A stretch of DNA of 64,000 nt from assembly GCF_014206945.1 (NCBI RefSeq), contig NZ_JACHON010000010.1:24846-88845 (forward strand). Reading direction: 5' to 3'. The notes under the pieces are model-generated. The model had not been told where the DNA came from, searched no databases, and worked only from the letters and a program-made list of their open reading frames with translations. The translations under genes and the position numbers were made by a program. Shown here piece by piece: positions 36,522 through 45,995 of this stretch. Numbering within the stretch: position 1 is the stretch's first letter; every line of letters starts with the position of its first letter. Source of the DNA: Gracilibacillus halotolerans. GTDB taxonomy: Bacteria; Bacillota; Bacilli; Bacillales; Amphibacillaceae.

Positions 36522-36540
36522 TTTTACGCTCACGTCACCA
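36522..36540 (-). repeat. Relic of a second T-box core
   Basis: Plus-strand TTTTACGCTCACGTCACCA differs from the brnQ T-box segment at 35943-35960 (TTTACGCTCGCGTTACCA) by two internal changes. No terminator or stem I is preserved around it. Confidence 0.4.
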
Positions 36541-36551
36541 AGAGAAAGAAA

Positions 36552-36594
36552 AGGATGCCTCCGAAAAAGTTCGTACTTTTTACGGAAACATCCT
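36552..36594 (-). terminator. Hairpin outside the island, possible original groEL terminator
   Basis: Imperfect arms AGGATG-CCTCCGAAAAAGT and ACTTTTTACGGAAACATCCT around a TCGT loop, followed on the minus strand by TTTTCTTTCTC. It lies about 85 bases beyond the left copy of the groEL 3' end, where a groEL terminator would be before the island inserted. Confidence 0.5.
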
Positions 36595-36677
36595 AGATGA
36601 AAATCACTTTGATTAAAATGTAATTTCTCTGTAAGATTATTACGAATTGACGGATACTAATGTTCAAACCATTGATT

Positions 36678-36717
36678 TATCAAGGGTTAAGGGCGATAAC
36701 CCTACATCATGCCGCCC
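36678..36717. repeat. Left att-like repeat (partial copy of the groEL 3' end)
   Basis: Two identical blocks of 11 and 14 bases shared with 47822-47858, 3 bases further apart here. Encodes GGMM-stop on the minus strand but no other groEL codons. In front of it (36760-36820) is an inverted repeat CGGTAAATC/GATTTACCG. Confidence 0.75.
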
Positions 36718-37015
36718 GTAAGATGAGAGTGTGTAATATCGATAACGTGAGGTGCAAAAAGTGCGGTAAATCAACGTTTTGGATATTCTTTACTGTAACA
36801 TCTATAACGGGGATTTACCGTTTTTTATCGGATTGCGTTAGCAAAATGTTAGCATTTTTTACGTATTGTGAAGTGCTATAGGATTCTCCATCAAATAAAT
36901 AGAATTGCATATTCCTTCTATTTTGGAATCAACTATTGGGTCTACCTTATTATTAATTACATCAGAATGAATGATAAATTTATTAAGTCAAGTGACATTT
37001 TCAAAGTATTTCCGA
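36718..37015. other. Island left end, non-coding
   Basis: Holds the tandem GTTAGCA repeats (36838-36854) and the inverted repeat noted for the att site; no credible gene. Looks like integrase arm-site DNA from which the integrase has been deleted. Confidence 0.5.
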
Positions 37016-40000
37016 CTACAAATTCTTTGTTTTCCGTCTCTCTCGTATTATTTTGTAGTATCCCTCTCTATTTTGATCCTCCTCAAAATCAGAGATCCAA
37101 TTACTCTTTTTAAATGCGGTTAATAGTCTATCATTTGTTGTATTAATTTCAAACTTAGGTCGAGTACGACGTTCAAATATTTTATTGTACTCAGCTAGGT
37201 CTAATAAATCAAGGTATTGTTTACATATCTCTTCTTCCAAATATGGCAGTGTAGATATGAATAAATCGACTTTTTTGCTATAATCCAGACTACTAGATGC
37301 AATTAGTGTTTTACGTAATTTGTTGGAAATATTCTTCGACTGCGTGATGATTAATGATATCTCATTTATTGCCAAGTCAAGTATTATTTGCTGCAGTTCA
37401 TCATCCCAATCCTCATAAGTTTCAAATAGGTGGGAAAGATCGCTAGAATCTAAATTATTTTCTAGAATCATTGCATTGACAGCAGGAGAATATCCTTTAT
37501 TTAAAATAGAAAACTGCTCGCTTGTACATCCAAGCAACCTAATTATTATATCATCAGCAACATCCCACGAAAGTATCTCAACCACCTCATCAAGTACAAA
37601 CACTTCGCTTGTAATTATGTTGGCATATTCATTAATATTTTTTCTAATATAGTATAAGACTTGATTTGAATAATATTCTCGTATAAACAGTAAATTATCC
37701 ATATTCATGGGAACAATATCTTCATCAATAAGGTTGCGAATCTTTTCATCCGATATACCATCAATATCGAAATTGTCATATGTAAAACCAAGCGAAGTTA
37801 ATATCTCTCCGTATTTAGGAATCGAAAGTTTATCAGAAACTATCGTAGCATCGAAAAGTTTCTCTTTCTTTTCAGATTGATTATTGTTTTTTACTTTCGA
37901 AAAGTCCAACACAGAATTGTCACTATTTATAAATGAAATTAATGCAGGTTCTAACGATTCGCTATCTCCAAAATACTCAATGATATTTTCTTCTGAATAC
38001 ATAGCTATACGATTATCTAATAGTGAACTCCACAACTCTCTATCTATTACATCAATTATTGATGTAATAGTAGTACTTAATGATTCCATATAGGCGATTT
38101 TTTGGTTCTCGGTAATCATTTCATCGTTCAAAATAATTATAGCGACTTTTTCATCATCATTGATTATACCACTGCTGTTTGAAAGAACGACATCAATGTA
38201 CTTGCTAATACTTTGTTTTGCATATTGGGCTAAAGGAGAATTAGGTTGAGTGAGTATCAATGTATAGTTCCTATGAAGAATATCATTCTCGTCTTTAACC
38301 AGATAAAACTCTCTAAGCATAAATCGTAAATTATCAAAGTTAATCTCGTATAGTGAATTTCTATAAACTTCTTTCAAAAGTTCAGCATTGGCAGTATCAA
38401 TACTTTCAAAAGAAACGTTCAATAGAATGAAACTTTGTATCAGCTTATCGATATCGGGTTCGTCTATATATAAGTAATCCGAGCTTTTAGAAATATAATA
38501 CGTAATACAATTCTCGATATTTACGGCTTGAAGCTCTTCATCATCAGAGTAGTAAAGAGTATAGATCGAATATAGCCGTATCTGTCTTTCTGTCAAAGTA
38601 CTATCTTCTGTTGCATTGTAGAACATTTCTGGCCATTGCTGATTAAGACACTTTACATATGTAGAAAGTTCTCTTTTGGTATCAAAGAATTCCCCTATAA
38701 ATTTGTAGTTTCTGCTTTCCCTTAACTGTTGCAAAAATCTAATAAGGAAAGTTTGGTTAGCAGGTGTCCGTAAAAGGTGTTGAAGTAAATCGAAATTAAG
38801 GATTTCTTCTTGGTCAAAATCCACTAGCCGTAGCCTATTAATTATCAGTGATGGATTCTTTAGCTGATATGTAAATTCTTTGGCTTTCTTGTCTGTAATA
38901 CTTCGTAAAAAGGTTTTATCTACTCGACTTAGGCTGGTCTCATAGAAATAAGTCATGTAGTCAGCGTAGGTTTCGTCTATAAATCCGTTACGGATAAGGT
39001 ATTTCAGCAATGCAAAATACTCGCTACCTTTGATATCATGAAAGTTAGTTTCTTCCCCTATCTCGTTTTTTGTTGTTATTTTGAAAATCGAATCTATATT
39101 TTCTCTAGTAATAATCTCATTGAGTTGTTTGGATTGAGTTAAAATTACTTCTTTTTCAAGCCGAGCTAATTCGTCTTCTAAATAAGGTAGGCGACTATTT
39201 AATTTGTTTTCAATAGCCTGTTTTCGGATAGGATATTCCTTTTGATACTCTTTATCTAGTTCCTGTCGTTGTTGATAGTTCCTAACATTTTGTAATCGTG
39301 ACCTTTTTGCATTATATACATCTTCTAATTCTTCGATGGAGGTTAAATACTCTTTTCTAGCAAACTCAATTTCGTTTTTCTTTTTATCTGCTAACTCTCT
39401 TAGTCTTTCAATTTCCGTTTTAATAAAATCATCTTTTTTTACAAAAAGTGTATATATCATACCTTGATTTAGTTGCAATTCGCTAAAATCACGTGGAAAC
39501 AAATTCTTATAGGTTATTATAGCAAGCATTTTATTGCAATTAAGTTCAGTTGTATTAAGTCTGTTAAAATAAATTATAAACTCATTGTATATATTTTTTA
39601 GGATTCTCATGTCATCAATATATAGTGAGAGACCCTGTAGAAAGCTTTCATCAAATAGCTCATAAATACCCCCTTCCTTAAAATGGTTTACGAACTGATC
39701 ATATGAGTTTGAGCTATCTACAACTGGAACAACAGGTACAATGTAATCAAAAAACTTTGTGCGATCCTTTGATATGAAAATGTCGTCTCTCAATAGATAA
39801 AAGAATCGAAGCGGGTGTTTTCCATCCTTTTCAAGTTGGATGTTTGCTAAGGTGTTTATCTCACGTAAACGTTCGAATATCCTATTCTCATCGAATCGAT
39901 CTATATCTTCAAACACAATAACATCGGCTTCAACGTTTTCAAACAGGTACAAAACTTCATTTAGATATTTATCGAAATAGGAATCTTCACTTTCCTCAAA

Positions 40001-40633
40001 AATCTCAATCTCGTTACCTTGTAAACTTACCTTTCTAAATAAATTTTTGGTCTTTTGTACTTTTACCAATGAGTAAAGAAACATGTAAAATATGACAGCA
40101 ACCAGAAGTCCACTTATGATAGGCACGTATTTATTTGTAAATATCTCCAAAATGTCCTTTATCCAATAAGTTGGTAGTGAATCCACATACCCACTCCACA
40201 AGTCAAACATGGTAATATGCAGTAAAGCTATTAAAAATAGCACTACTAAAATAGTGGTACGCACAATATTTTTAGCATCAATTTTTTTCTTTACTTTAAA
40301 ATTTGATTGAGGAATATTATCCGATGGAATCTGGTGGATAAGCTGATTTATTATTTTTCCTTCCAATACAGATTCTTTAATTTCAATTTCATCCTTTATA
40401 TCAGATTGTTTGAAATGTGCAAGAGAAATATGTATAAAACGCAAGTTACTACGCCTTTTCCTATACGATGCTATTACACTACTTTTACCCGCACCGTATG
40501 CTCCAGATATGGCAACATTTCGAACATCAGGATTATCAAAAATGTAATCAATAGCATCCTCATAATGTTTTAAGTCTACATTACTATCTGGGGTTAGTTT
40601 TTGAAATTTATATTTATTTTTTCCATCTTCCAT
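37016..40633 (-). CDS. YobI/KAP-like P-loop NTPase with inserted membrane helices
   Basis: 1205 residues from ATG 40633 (GGGTGA 6 bases before; a GTG at 40642 would add three). Walker A GAYGAGKSS lies near 44-52, two membrane helices at about 123-143 and 170-190, and Walker B DVIVFEDIDRFD near 238-249. Helices inserted between Walker A and B are the hallmark of KAP/YobI-type NTPases. A Lys/Glu-rich coiled coil occupies about 395-510; the remaining about 700 residues are helical and lack a known motif. Same-family proteins include phage-exclusion factors such as PifA. Island neighbour of a type I restriction system, so an antiphage role is likely but unproven. Confidence 0.75.
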   Translation of the reverse strand: MEDGKNKYKFQKLTPDSNVDLKHYEDAIDYIFDNPDVRNVAISGAYGAGKSSVIASYRKRRSNLRFIHISLAHFKQSDIKDEIEIKESVLEGKIINQLIHQIPSDNIPQSNFKVKKKIDAKNIVRTTILVVLFLIALLHITMFDLWSGYVDSLPTYWIKDILEIFTNKYVPIISGLLVAVIFYMFLYSLVKVQKTKNLFRKVSLQGNEIEIFEESEDSYFDKYLNEVLYLFENVEADVIVFEDIDRFDENRIFERLREINTLANIQLEKDGKHPLRFFYLLRDDIFISKDRTKFFDYIVPVVPVVDSSNSYDQFVNHFKEGGIYELFDESFLQGLSLYIDDMRILKNIYNEFIIYFNRLNTTELNCNKMLAIITYKNLFPRDFSELQLNQGMIYTLFVKKDDFIKTEIERLRELADKKKNEIEFARKEYLTSIEELEDVYNAKRSRLQNVRNYQQRQELDKEYQKEYPIRKQAIENKLNSRLPYLEDELARLEKEVILTQSKQLNEIITRENIDSIFKITTKNEIGEETNFHDIKGSEYFALLKYLIRNGFIDETYADYMTYFYETSLSRVDKTFLRSITDKKAKEFTYQLKNPSLIINRLRLVDFDQEEILNFDLLQHLLRTPANQTFLIRFLQQLRESRNYKFIGEFFDTKRELSTYVKCLNQQWPEMFYNATEDSTLTERQIRLYSIYTLYYSDDEELQAVNIENCITYYISKSSDYLYIDEPDIDKLIQSFILLNVSFESIDTANAELLKEVYRNSLYEINFDNLRFMLREFYLVKDENDILHRNYTLILTQPNSPLAQYAKQSISKYIDVVLSNSSGIINDDEKVAIIILNDEMITENQKIAYMESLSTTITSIIDVIDRELWSSLLDNRIAMYSEENIIEYFGDSESLEPALISFINSDNSVLDFSKVKNNNQSEKKEKLFDATIVSDKLSIPKYGEILTSLGFTYDNFDIDGISDEKIRNLIDEDIVPMNMDNLLFIREYYSNQVLYYIRKNINEYANIITSEVFVLDEVVEILSWDVADDIIIRLLGCTSEQFSILNKGYSPAVNAMILENNLDSSDLSHLFETYEDWDDELQQIILDLAINEISLIITQSKNISNKLRKTLIASSSLDYSKKVDLFISTLPYLEEEICKQYLDLLDLAEYNKIFERRTRPKFEINTTNDRLLTAFKKSNWISDFEEDQNREGYYKIIRERRKTKNL

Positions 40634-41082
40634 TTCTATCACCCAATTCCATATACATCCTTCTTTACAAGATTTTTATTTAGAAACTAAACATTAAAAT
40701 GACAAAATAAAGGTAGATATCTGTTCGTTTAACGAGAAATTTATTAAACCTAAACCTCTTCAACTAATTGTATAATCCTAACACCTATATTACCACACTA
40801 CACAACTATTTTTGGCCTCCTGACCAATGCCAATATTACCGACTCAGTAAGTAGTTATCTATTTCACACAAAGAAATAATTAAAGAATATATCCAAATAC
40901 ACATTATGACATTCGTTCTTACTATGTCCGGTATCGCACTGTCCAAACATGCACTTAATTCCATTAACGGTGTTTATTCTAATAAAATAAGTAGGATAAT
41001 ATTTATATTGTTAGTGCAATTTGTATTTCAGACTGAGGGAATGCTTTAGCATTCCCTCCAATTTATTTAAAGGGTGATTTAA
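40634..41082. other. Intergenic region inside the island
   Basis: About 450 bases between divergent genes; it must carry both promoters. Only the hairpin at 41035-41058 stands out. Confidence 0.5.
41035..41058 (+). terminator. Perfect hairpin just before the zinc-ribbon gene
   Basis: GAGGGAATGC-TTTA-GCATTCCCTC, 10-base perfect arms, followed by CAATTTATTT. It ends 24 bases before the start codon and near its ribosome binding site. Could terminate a short upstream RNA or modulate translation. Confidence 0.55.
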
Positions 41083-41274
41083 GTGGAAGATAATATTGAA
41101 TATTGTCCTTATTGCAACGTTAGCTTGCAAGGTGAACCTATTCCTAAAGAGTTACGAAAACATTATGGTAATGCTGCTTACGGCTCAAGAAAAATTGGAA
41201 TTTCTAGTTTAGAAGAGGATAGAGTAACAAAATGGGAATGTCCAGATTGTCACCAACAGTGGGATCGGAATTAA
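41083..41274 (+). CDS. Small zinc-ribbon protein
   Basis: 63 residues from GTG 41083 (AAAGGGTG about 6 bases ahead). Two CPxC knuckles, CPYC near residue 8 and CPDC near 54, frame a basic middle part. No family recognised. It lies alone on the plus strand between the NTPase and the restriction operon, with a strong terminator after it. It may be an accessory or regulatory protein of the island. Confidence 0.65.
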   Translation: MEDNIEYCPYCNVSLQGEPIPKELRKHYGNAAYGSRKIGISSLEEDRVTKWECPDCHQQWDRN

Positions 41275-41339
41275 TTAATTTCTTTTATGGATGTAGCACT
41301 TATGAGGTTCTTAAATAATACCCTTAAATAATGAAACAG

Positions 41340-41374
41340 AAAAATCCAGCACTCTAATTAGCACTGGATTTTTC
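41340..41374. terminator. Bidirectional terminator between the zinc-ribbon gene and hsdR
   Basis: Arms AAAAATCCAG and CTGGATTTTT (41340-41349, 41364-41373), A-run before and T-run after, so functional in both directions. Confidence 0.85.
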
Positions 41375-41445
41375 TACTTAATGTCCTTGTTGCAATTCAT
41401 ACGACACTATTTATTGTTTCCCTTTTCACAGAAAGTAAACATTAT

Positions 41446-44400
41446 CTATGCCCCACTAATCTCTTCCGCATTCCGATTAATCTCATCAATAACTCCAAGA
41501 ATTTTTCTCGCATCATCCATATTGTCTTTAAACAAACTCACGATACTTCCAACCGTTCGAAATGGTTCTTGTTGAAGTACTTTCTTATCAAGCGTTCCGT
41601 TTTTCACAACGTAATCTACGATAAGTTTTACAAAGCGAGTTTGGCTTAAATTTAATCGATTTTCGGATAGAAATTCTGAGAATGCTGCATTAGCTGCTTG
41701 TGGGTCTAGACCAACAATTTGCCGAACTAGTTTTGTAATTGGTGTTTCACCAAAATCTTTTTGATAGTCTTCCTTCGTACCAAGCTCTTTCCAAAGTATT
41801 TCTTCCAGCATTTCTACATCCTGTGCGGTTAATGGTTTATTATGGTTTAGTTTATAAATTGCCAATTGATCCTTATGTTCATTTAAGTAATGATGAACCT
41901 TTTTCTTATAACTTTGTAAATCATTCACATGGAACATCGGACCATTTTCTTTCACTTCAATGACTTGGTCTTGGAAGTTTGTGTAGTAGATCTTTTGTGT
42001 TTCTTTTTCAATCAATTTAATTAAGTCTCTTAATGCTTCACGGACTGAATCTAATTCAAATATATCTGCACTATCCCAGAATTCTTCTGTTAACACTTTG
42101 TCTATGACAGGCTTTTGTTCTAGTACCTGTGGAATTGTACCTAACTTCGATAATGCCTCTGCTGTTTGAACAACACTACGAATTGGTTTGGTTGCGTTGT
42201 TTGATTGTAGTTTGGCTAATTCAATTGTATACATAACCAAATCAAAACGTTTAGCAAATTCATCTTCCTCAAATGGAACAATAATTGGTGAAATATGATC
42301 TTTTATTTCATTCGTATCCAGAACCGAAAGTACTTGCCAATTATCTCGATTCTTAAATTTCTCTACATATTGGAGATGCTGTCTAACGCGGAAGTTTTCG
42401 TTATCTAATGTCAAAATATCTCTTGTTACTTCATTTACTAATTCATTGCGATGACGAATGTATTCCTCTGTCTGATAATCGGTTCCTTGTAGTTCACGGA
42501 TAATGTCAACTTTTGAATTATATAGTTTCTCTGTAAGACTCTTGCCAACTTTTCTATCCATTCCTTTAGGATTTTCACGGAAAAATTCAAAGTTACCACA
42601 ATAGTCAAAGATAAGGAAATGCGTTTTATCTTCTCCTATTCCAAGCAAATCTGGACATAATCTTGTTCCACGCCCAATCATTTGCCAGAACTTAGACTTC
42701 GAGCGAACTTTCTTAAAGAAGACAAGGTTTACAACTTCAGGTATATCTACACCTGTATCTAGCATATCTACAGAAATAGCAATTTGCGGCAGCCTATTCA
42801 CTTCCGAAAAATCATTTATAAGTGTTTGATAATAGTTCACACTATAATCAATGACCCTAGCAAAATTACCTTCATACTCAGGGAAGAGTACATCAAATCG
42901 ATGGGATATCCTTTCAGCATGGGCATGATTCTTGGCAAAGATTATCGTCTTACCGATTTTGTCTCCGCCCTCGACCTTTATCCCTTTTTCCATCAAGTCT
43001 ATTAATACTTTATCAATTGTATTATCATTAAATAACCAATTATTTAAAGCTGAACTATCAATATCCTTTAGGTCCTCTTCTTCGTCAAAAGTTTCTTCAA
43101 AAAGTTCTTTTTCTTCCTCTGATAAATCATCATAATGGATACCTTCTTCTAGGAACTTCGTCTTCGTTTCAATTGTACGATAGTCTACCAAGTATCCATC
43201 TTCAACCGCTTGGTCTAACTCATAGGCATAGGTTGGAACACCATTCTCAAGGTCAAACACTTCATACGTATTTTTATCGATTTCGTCTTTTGGTGTTGCG
43301 GTAAGGCCAAGTAAAACGCCATCAAAATAATCAAAAATACTACGGTACTTTTTATAAATACTGCGGTGAGATTCATCAATAATAATGAGATCAAAGTGAC
43401 CAACCGTAAATAATTTCTTACCGTCTTTCCTTTTTGCTTCATCTATGGCATTCATCATCGTCGGATATGTAGAGAATACCATTCTGCTTTCTTCTGGGTT
43501 GTCTTTATTATCTAAGAGGTTACAAAGTGTCAAACTTGGAAGTAAGTTATTAAAGTTTCGATATGCTTGATAAAGTAATGTTTTTCTATCTGCTAAGAAT
43601 AGAACATTTTTCACCCAGTTGTGACGAGTTAGGACATCTACTAAAGAAATAGCAGTTCTTGTTTTTCCGCTTCCCGTAGCCATAACTAGCAAAGCTTTTC
43701 TTTGGTTACGTGTTAAAGCATCACATACGGAAAGAATAGCCTCTTTTTGATAATAACGATTACTAATATCATCGCTGATTTGAATATCTGTTAAAGGCCG
43801 CTTCATGGTACGGCGATTCATTAATAGACTCAAGTCATCCTTATCATAAAATCCAGAAACTTTACGAGGTGGATATGGTTCATGCCAAATATATGTTTCA
43901 AAACCATTGGTGTAAAAAATGATTGGTCTTGTACCTGTCATGTTTTCTAGACAATCGGCATATAATTTGGCTTGCTGTCTTCCAACTTTCGGATCTTTTG
44001 ATGTTCTTTTTGCCTCAACAACTGCAAGAGGTTTACCATTATCTCCAAAAAGTACATAGTCCACAAATCCTTGTCCTGTATTGTTGGGTATTCCCTCAAC
44101 AGGATATTCTCTTTCAATATTTTTATTGAATTCCCAACCGGCCAGTTTTAAATCAAGATCGATATATTTAAGTCTTGTTTCAAACTCCTTCAACTCGTCT
44201 ACTTGGAAGTCATATTCTTTCGTATTCTCTTTCCGTTTTTCTGTCACCTTTTTACGAAGAGATTCATTCTCTTTCATAATCTCTTCAAGCCTTCTATCCT
44301 TTGAACTTAATTGTTCATAGAGGTCTTTTAATTCCTCTGGACGAACACGTTTTTCTTCACCAAGAGGTAATTTTGATTCGTCAAATTCCCCAGCAGTATA

Positions 44401-44784
44401 TTCGTCTGAATAACAATAATCAATCCAAGCAATAAATTGGAATAAATGATGAAGTGAAAGAACCGCTTCATCACGCTTAATTGGTGAATTTGTATGAACG
44501 GCAACATTTCCCAACTTCACAATATACTTCATTAACGGTAATAACTCTTCATCAATAATCTCTATAAAGTTTCTGTCATGAATTAAGCTTGAAAGGTTAT
44601 CTTGATAGGGTACTTTTACTGCGCTATCGAAACTGTATACCCATTTAACAGCCAACTCTAGCGCACGGCGAGACTGGATTGCACTAACTGCTGGACTGAC
44701 AACTAAGGCATTTTCAGCTTCAAGGCATGCATTAGTAAAATCTCTATATTGCTTCTTTTCTTTAAGAAAGCTGAAGTTTGACAC
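41446..44784 (-). CDS. hsdR: Type I restriction enzyme R subunit HsdR
   Basis: 1112 residues. N-terminal DUF4145-like domain (1-130), a Lys/Glu-rich linker, the PD-ExK nuclease with D242 and E257-A-K259 (VVEAKR), and a superfamily 2 helicase motor: ATGSGKT 369-375, DESH 470-473, GLTATP near 494, and IGRGTRLCPD near 725. ATP-driven translocation and cleavage of unmodified DNA in complex with HsdM and HsdS. Third gene of hsdM-S-R. Confidence 0.95.
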   Translation of the reverse strand: MSNFSFLKEKKQYRDFTNACLEAENALVVSPAVSAIQSRRALELAVKWVYSFDSAVKVPYQDNLSSLIHDRNFIEIIDEELLPLMKYIVKLGNVAVHTNSPIKRDEAVLSLHHLFQFIAWIDYCYSDEYTAGEFDESKLPLGEEKRVRPEELKDLYEQLSSKDRRLEEIMKENESLRKKVTEKRKENTKEYDFQVDELKEFETRLKYIDLDLKLAGWEFNKNIEREYPVEGIPNNTGQGFVDYVLFGDNGKPLAVVEAKRTSKDPKVGRQQAKLYADCLENMTGTRPIIFYTNGFETYIWHEPYPPRKVSGFYDKDDLSLLMNRRTMKRPLTDIQISDDISNRYYQKEAILSVCDALTRNQRKALLVMATGSGKTRTAISLVDVLTRHNWVKNVLFLADRKTLLYQAYRNFNNLLPSLTLCNLLDNKDNPEESRMVFSTYPTMMNAIDEAKRKDGKKLFTVGHFDLIIIDESHRSIYKKYRSIFDYFDGVLLGLTATPKDEIDKNTYEVFDLENGVPTYAYELDQAVEDGYLVDYRTIETKTKFLEEGIHYDDLSEEEKELFEETFDEEEDLKDIDSSALNNWLFNDNTIDKVLIDLMEKGIKVEGGDKIGKTIIFAKNHAHAERISHRFDVLFPEYEGNFARVIDYSVNYYQTLINDFSEVNRLPQIAISVDMLDTGVDIPEVVNLVFFKKVRSKSKFWQMIGRGTRLCPDLLGIGEDKTHFLIFDYCGNFEFFRENPKGMDRKVGKSLTEKLYNSKVDIIRELQGTDYQTEEYIRHRNELVNEVTRDILTLDNENFRVRQHLQYVEKFKNRDNWQVLSVLDTNEIKDHISPIIVPFEEDEFAKRFDLVMYTIELAKLQSNNATKPIRSVVQTAEALSKLGTIPQVLEQKPVIDKVLTEEFWDSADIFELDSVREALRDLIKLIEKETQKIYYTNFQDQVIEVKENGPMFHVNDLQSYKKKVHHYLNEHKDQLAIYKLNHNKPLTAQDVEMLEEILWKELGTKEDYQKDFGETPITKLVRQIVGLDPQAANAAFSEFLSENRLNLSQTRFVKLIVDYVVKNGTLDKKVLQQEPFRTVGSIVSLFKDNMDDARKILGVIDEINRNAEEISGA

Positions 44785-44816
44785 GAATATCCCTCCCTTA
44801 GCTAGACATTGGATTC

Positions 44817-45995
44817 TTAAATATCTGAAAACAACTTTCCTCTAAATGCTCTTTGCATTAATGAATTAAAGATATCTTTCAATCCATTTAAACTTTGTTC
44901 TAATATCTCCTTATTTTTATTTATATCTTCTATAATCCCAACAAATTTTTCTTGCAATCTAAGAGGTGGTAAAGGGATCATCATATTCCTAATGTCTTTC
45001 AATGATAAAAACTTTTGTGTCCCACCTCTTCCTGCCTTATTTAGAATACTTTCAAGAAAATGAGAGTCTAATAAGTATTTTAAATATACGCTATTAATTG
45101 GATATTCTGGCTTAAATTTTATTAAAGCAACATTTTTAATAGCAAAATTTGGTTCTTCTTTTACAATAACCGGATTCCCTATTGTTCCAATCATTGGCAT
45201 TATTATATCACCTATATCTACCTTAGATCGTTTATTAATACTTATATAATCATCCTCTGAAATATAGTTGACATCTTCTAAACTAATTTTACCATCCTTT
45301 ATATTTTTAGATGTAACTAACGGATAACCATTTTGAATATATTTAGGGGAATCATGAGTTCCATCTCTTACATCCGTAATATCCTGTAGCTTCTCTTGCT
45401 CCCACTTTGTTTTTAATGGATCTCCGAATATCTCTAAAAATACACTTTGCGTTAATTGGTCTATTAATTCAATTTGATTATTACGTTTATTAATAAGACC
45501 TTGAGTTTTATTTAGAATTGAGACTATCTTTGATTGTTGTTCTAATGAAATTAAGGGGATATCAATATTTTTCAAAATACCAATTGATATGTTTGGTTGC
45601 GCACCGCCTACTCCTAAAGAAATTAGTTTCTCTTTAATACTTAATAAATAATAATATAAATACTCAGGCATAATTTCATCAATAGGTTGAAAAGCTGCAC
45701 AAGCTTGATTAGTGGTAGAGTCAATTTTTAATATTGAGCAATTTCCAATGGTTGCACCATACATAGCAATCAATACTGTTCCCTTTGGAAAGAGTTTTGC
45801 TGAGGACTTTTGCAGTCCTAATTTTGTAATATACTCACTAGCCTGAGACAAATACATGGTTTTTAAATCCCCTGTTTTAATCCACGGTATATTTCCATCT
45901 ATATAATATTCTTTATTTTTCCTTGAAGGTGTACCACCAGATGTTACTTTATATAATTCTCCTAATTTAACTAATTTAGCTTTCAAAAGTATCAC
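44817..45995 (-). CDS. hsdS: Type I restriction system specificity subunit HsdS
   Basis: 392 residues with two target-recognition domains, about 1-180 (GELYKVTSGGTPSRKNKEYY) and 195-385 (DITDVRDGTHDSPKY), each followed by the conserved helix (EQQSKIVSILNKTQ; LQEKFVGIIEDINK). It decides the DNA target of HsdM and HsdR. The GTG start 45995 overlaps hsdM by 20 bases; TTG 45986 is an alternative. The target sequence cannot be predicted. Confidence 0.92.
   Translation of the reverse strand: MILLKAKLVKLGELYKVTSGGTPSRKNKEYYIDGNIPWIKTGDLKTMYLSQASEYITKLGLQKSSAKLFPKGTVLIAMYGATIGNCSILKIDSTTNQACAAFQPIDEIMPEYLYYYLLSIKEKLISLGVGGAQPNISIGILKNIDIPLISLEQQSKIVSILNKTQGLINKRNNQIELIDQLTQSVFLEIFGDPLKTKWEQEKLQDITDVRDGTHDSPKYIQNGYPLVTSKNIKDGKISLEDVNYISEDDYISINKRSKVDIGDIIMPMIGTIGNPVIVKEEPNFAIKNVALIKFKPEYPINSVYLKYLLDSHFLESILNKAGRGGTQKFLSLKDIRNMMIPLPPLRLQEKFVGIIEDINKNKEILEQSLNGLKDIFNSLMQRAFRGKLFSDI

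Larger units (their letters stand above)
36181..36677. other. Gene-free flank between T-box and island
   Basis: About 500 bases. Contains the T-box relic at 36522 and the hairpin at 36552. Otherwise AT-rich without an acceptable reading frame. Confidence 0.6.

Noticed and set aside
36660..36881. A 73-codon plus-strand frame at the island's left end
   Set aside because: It runs over the duplicated groEL end and arm-site DNA and has no binding site; the sequence is explained by the attachment site.
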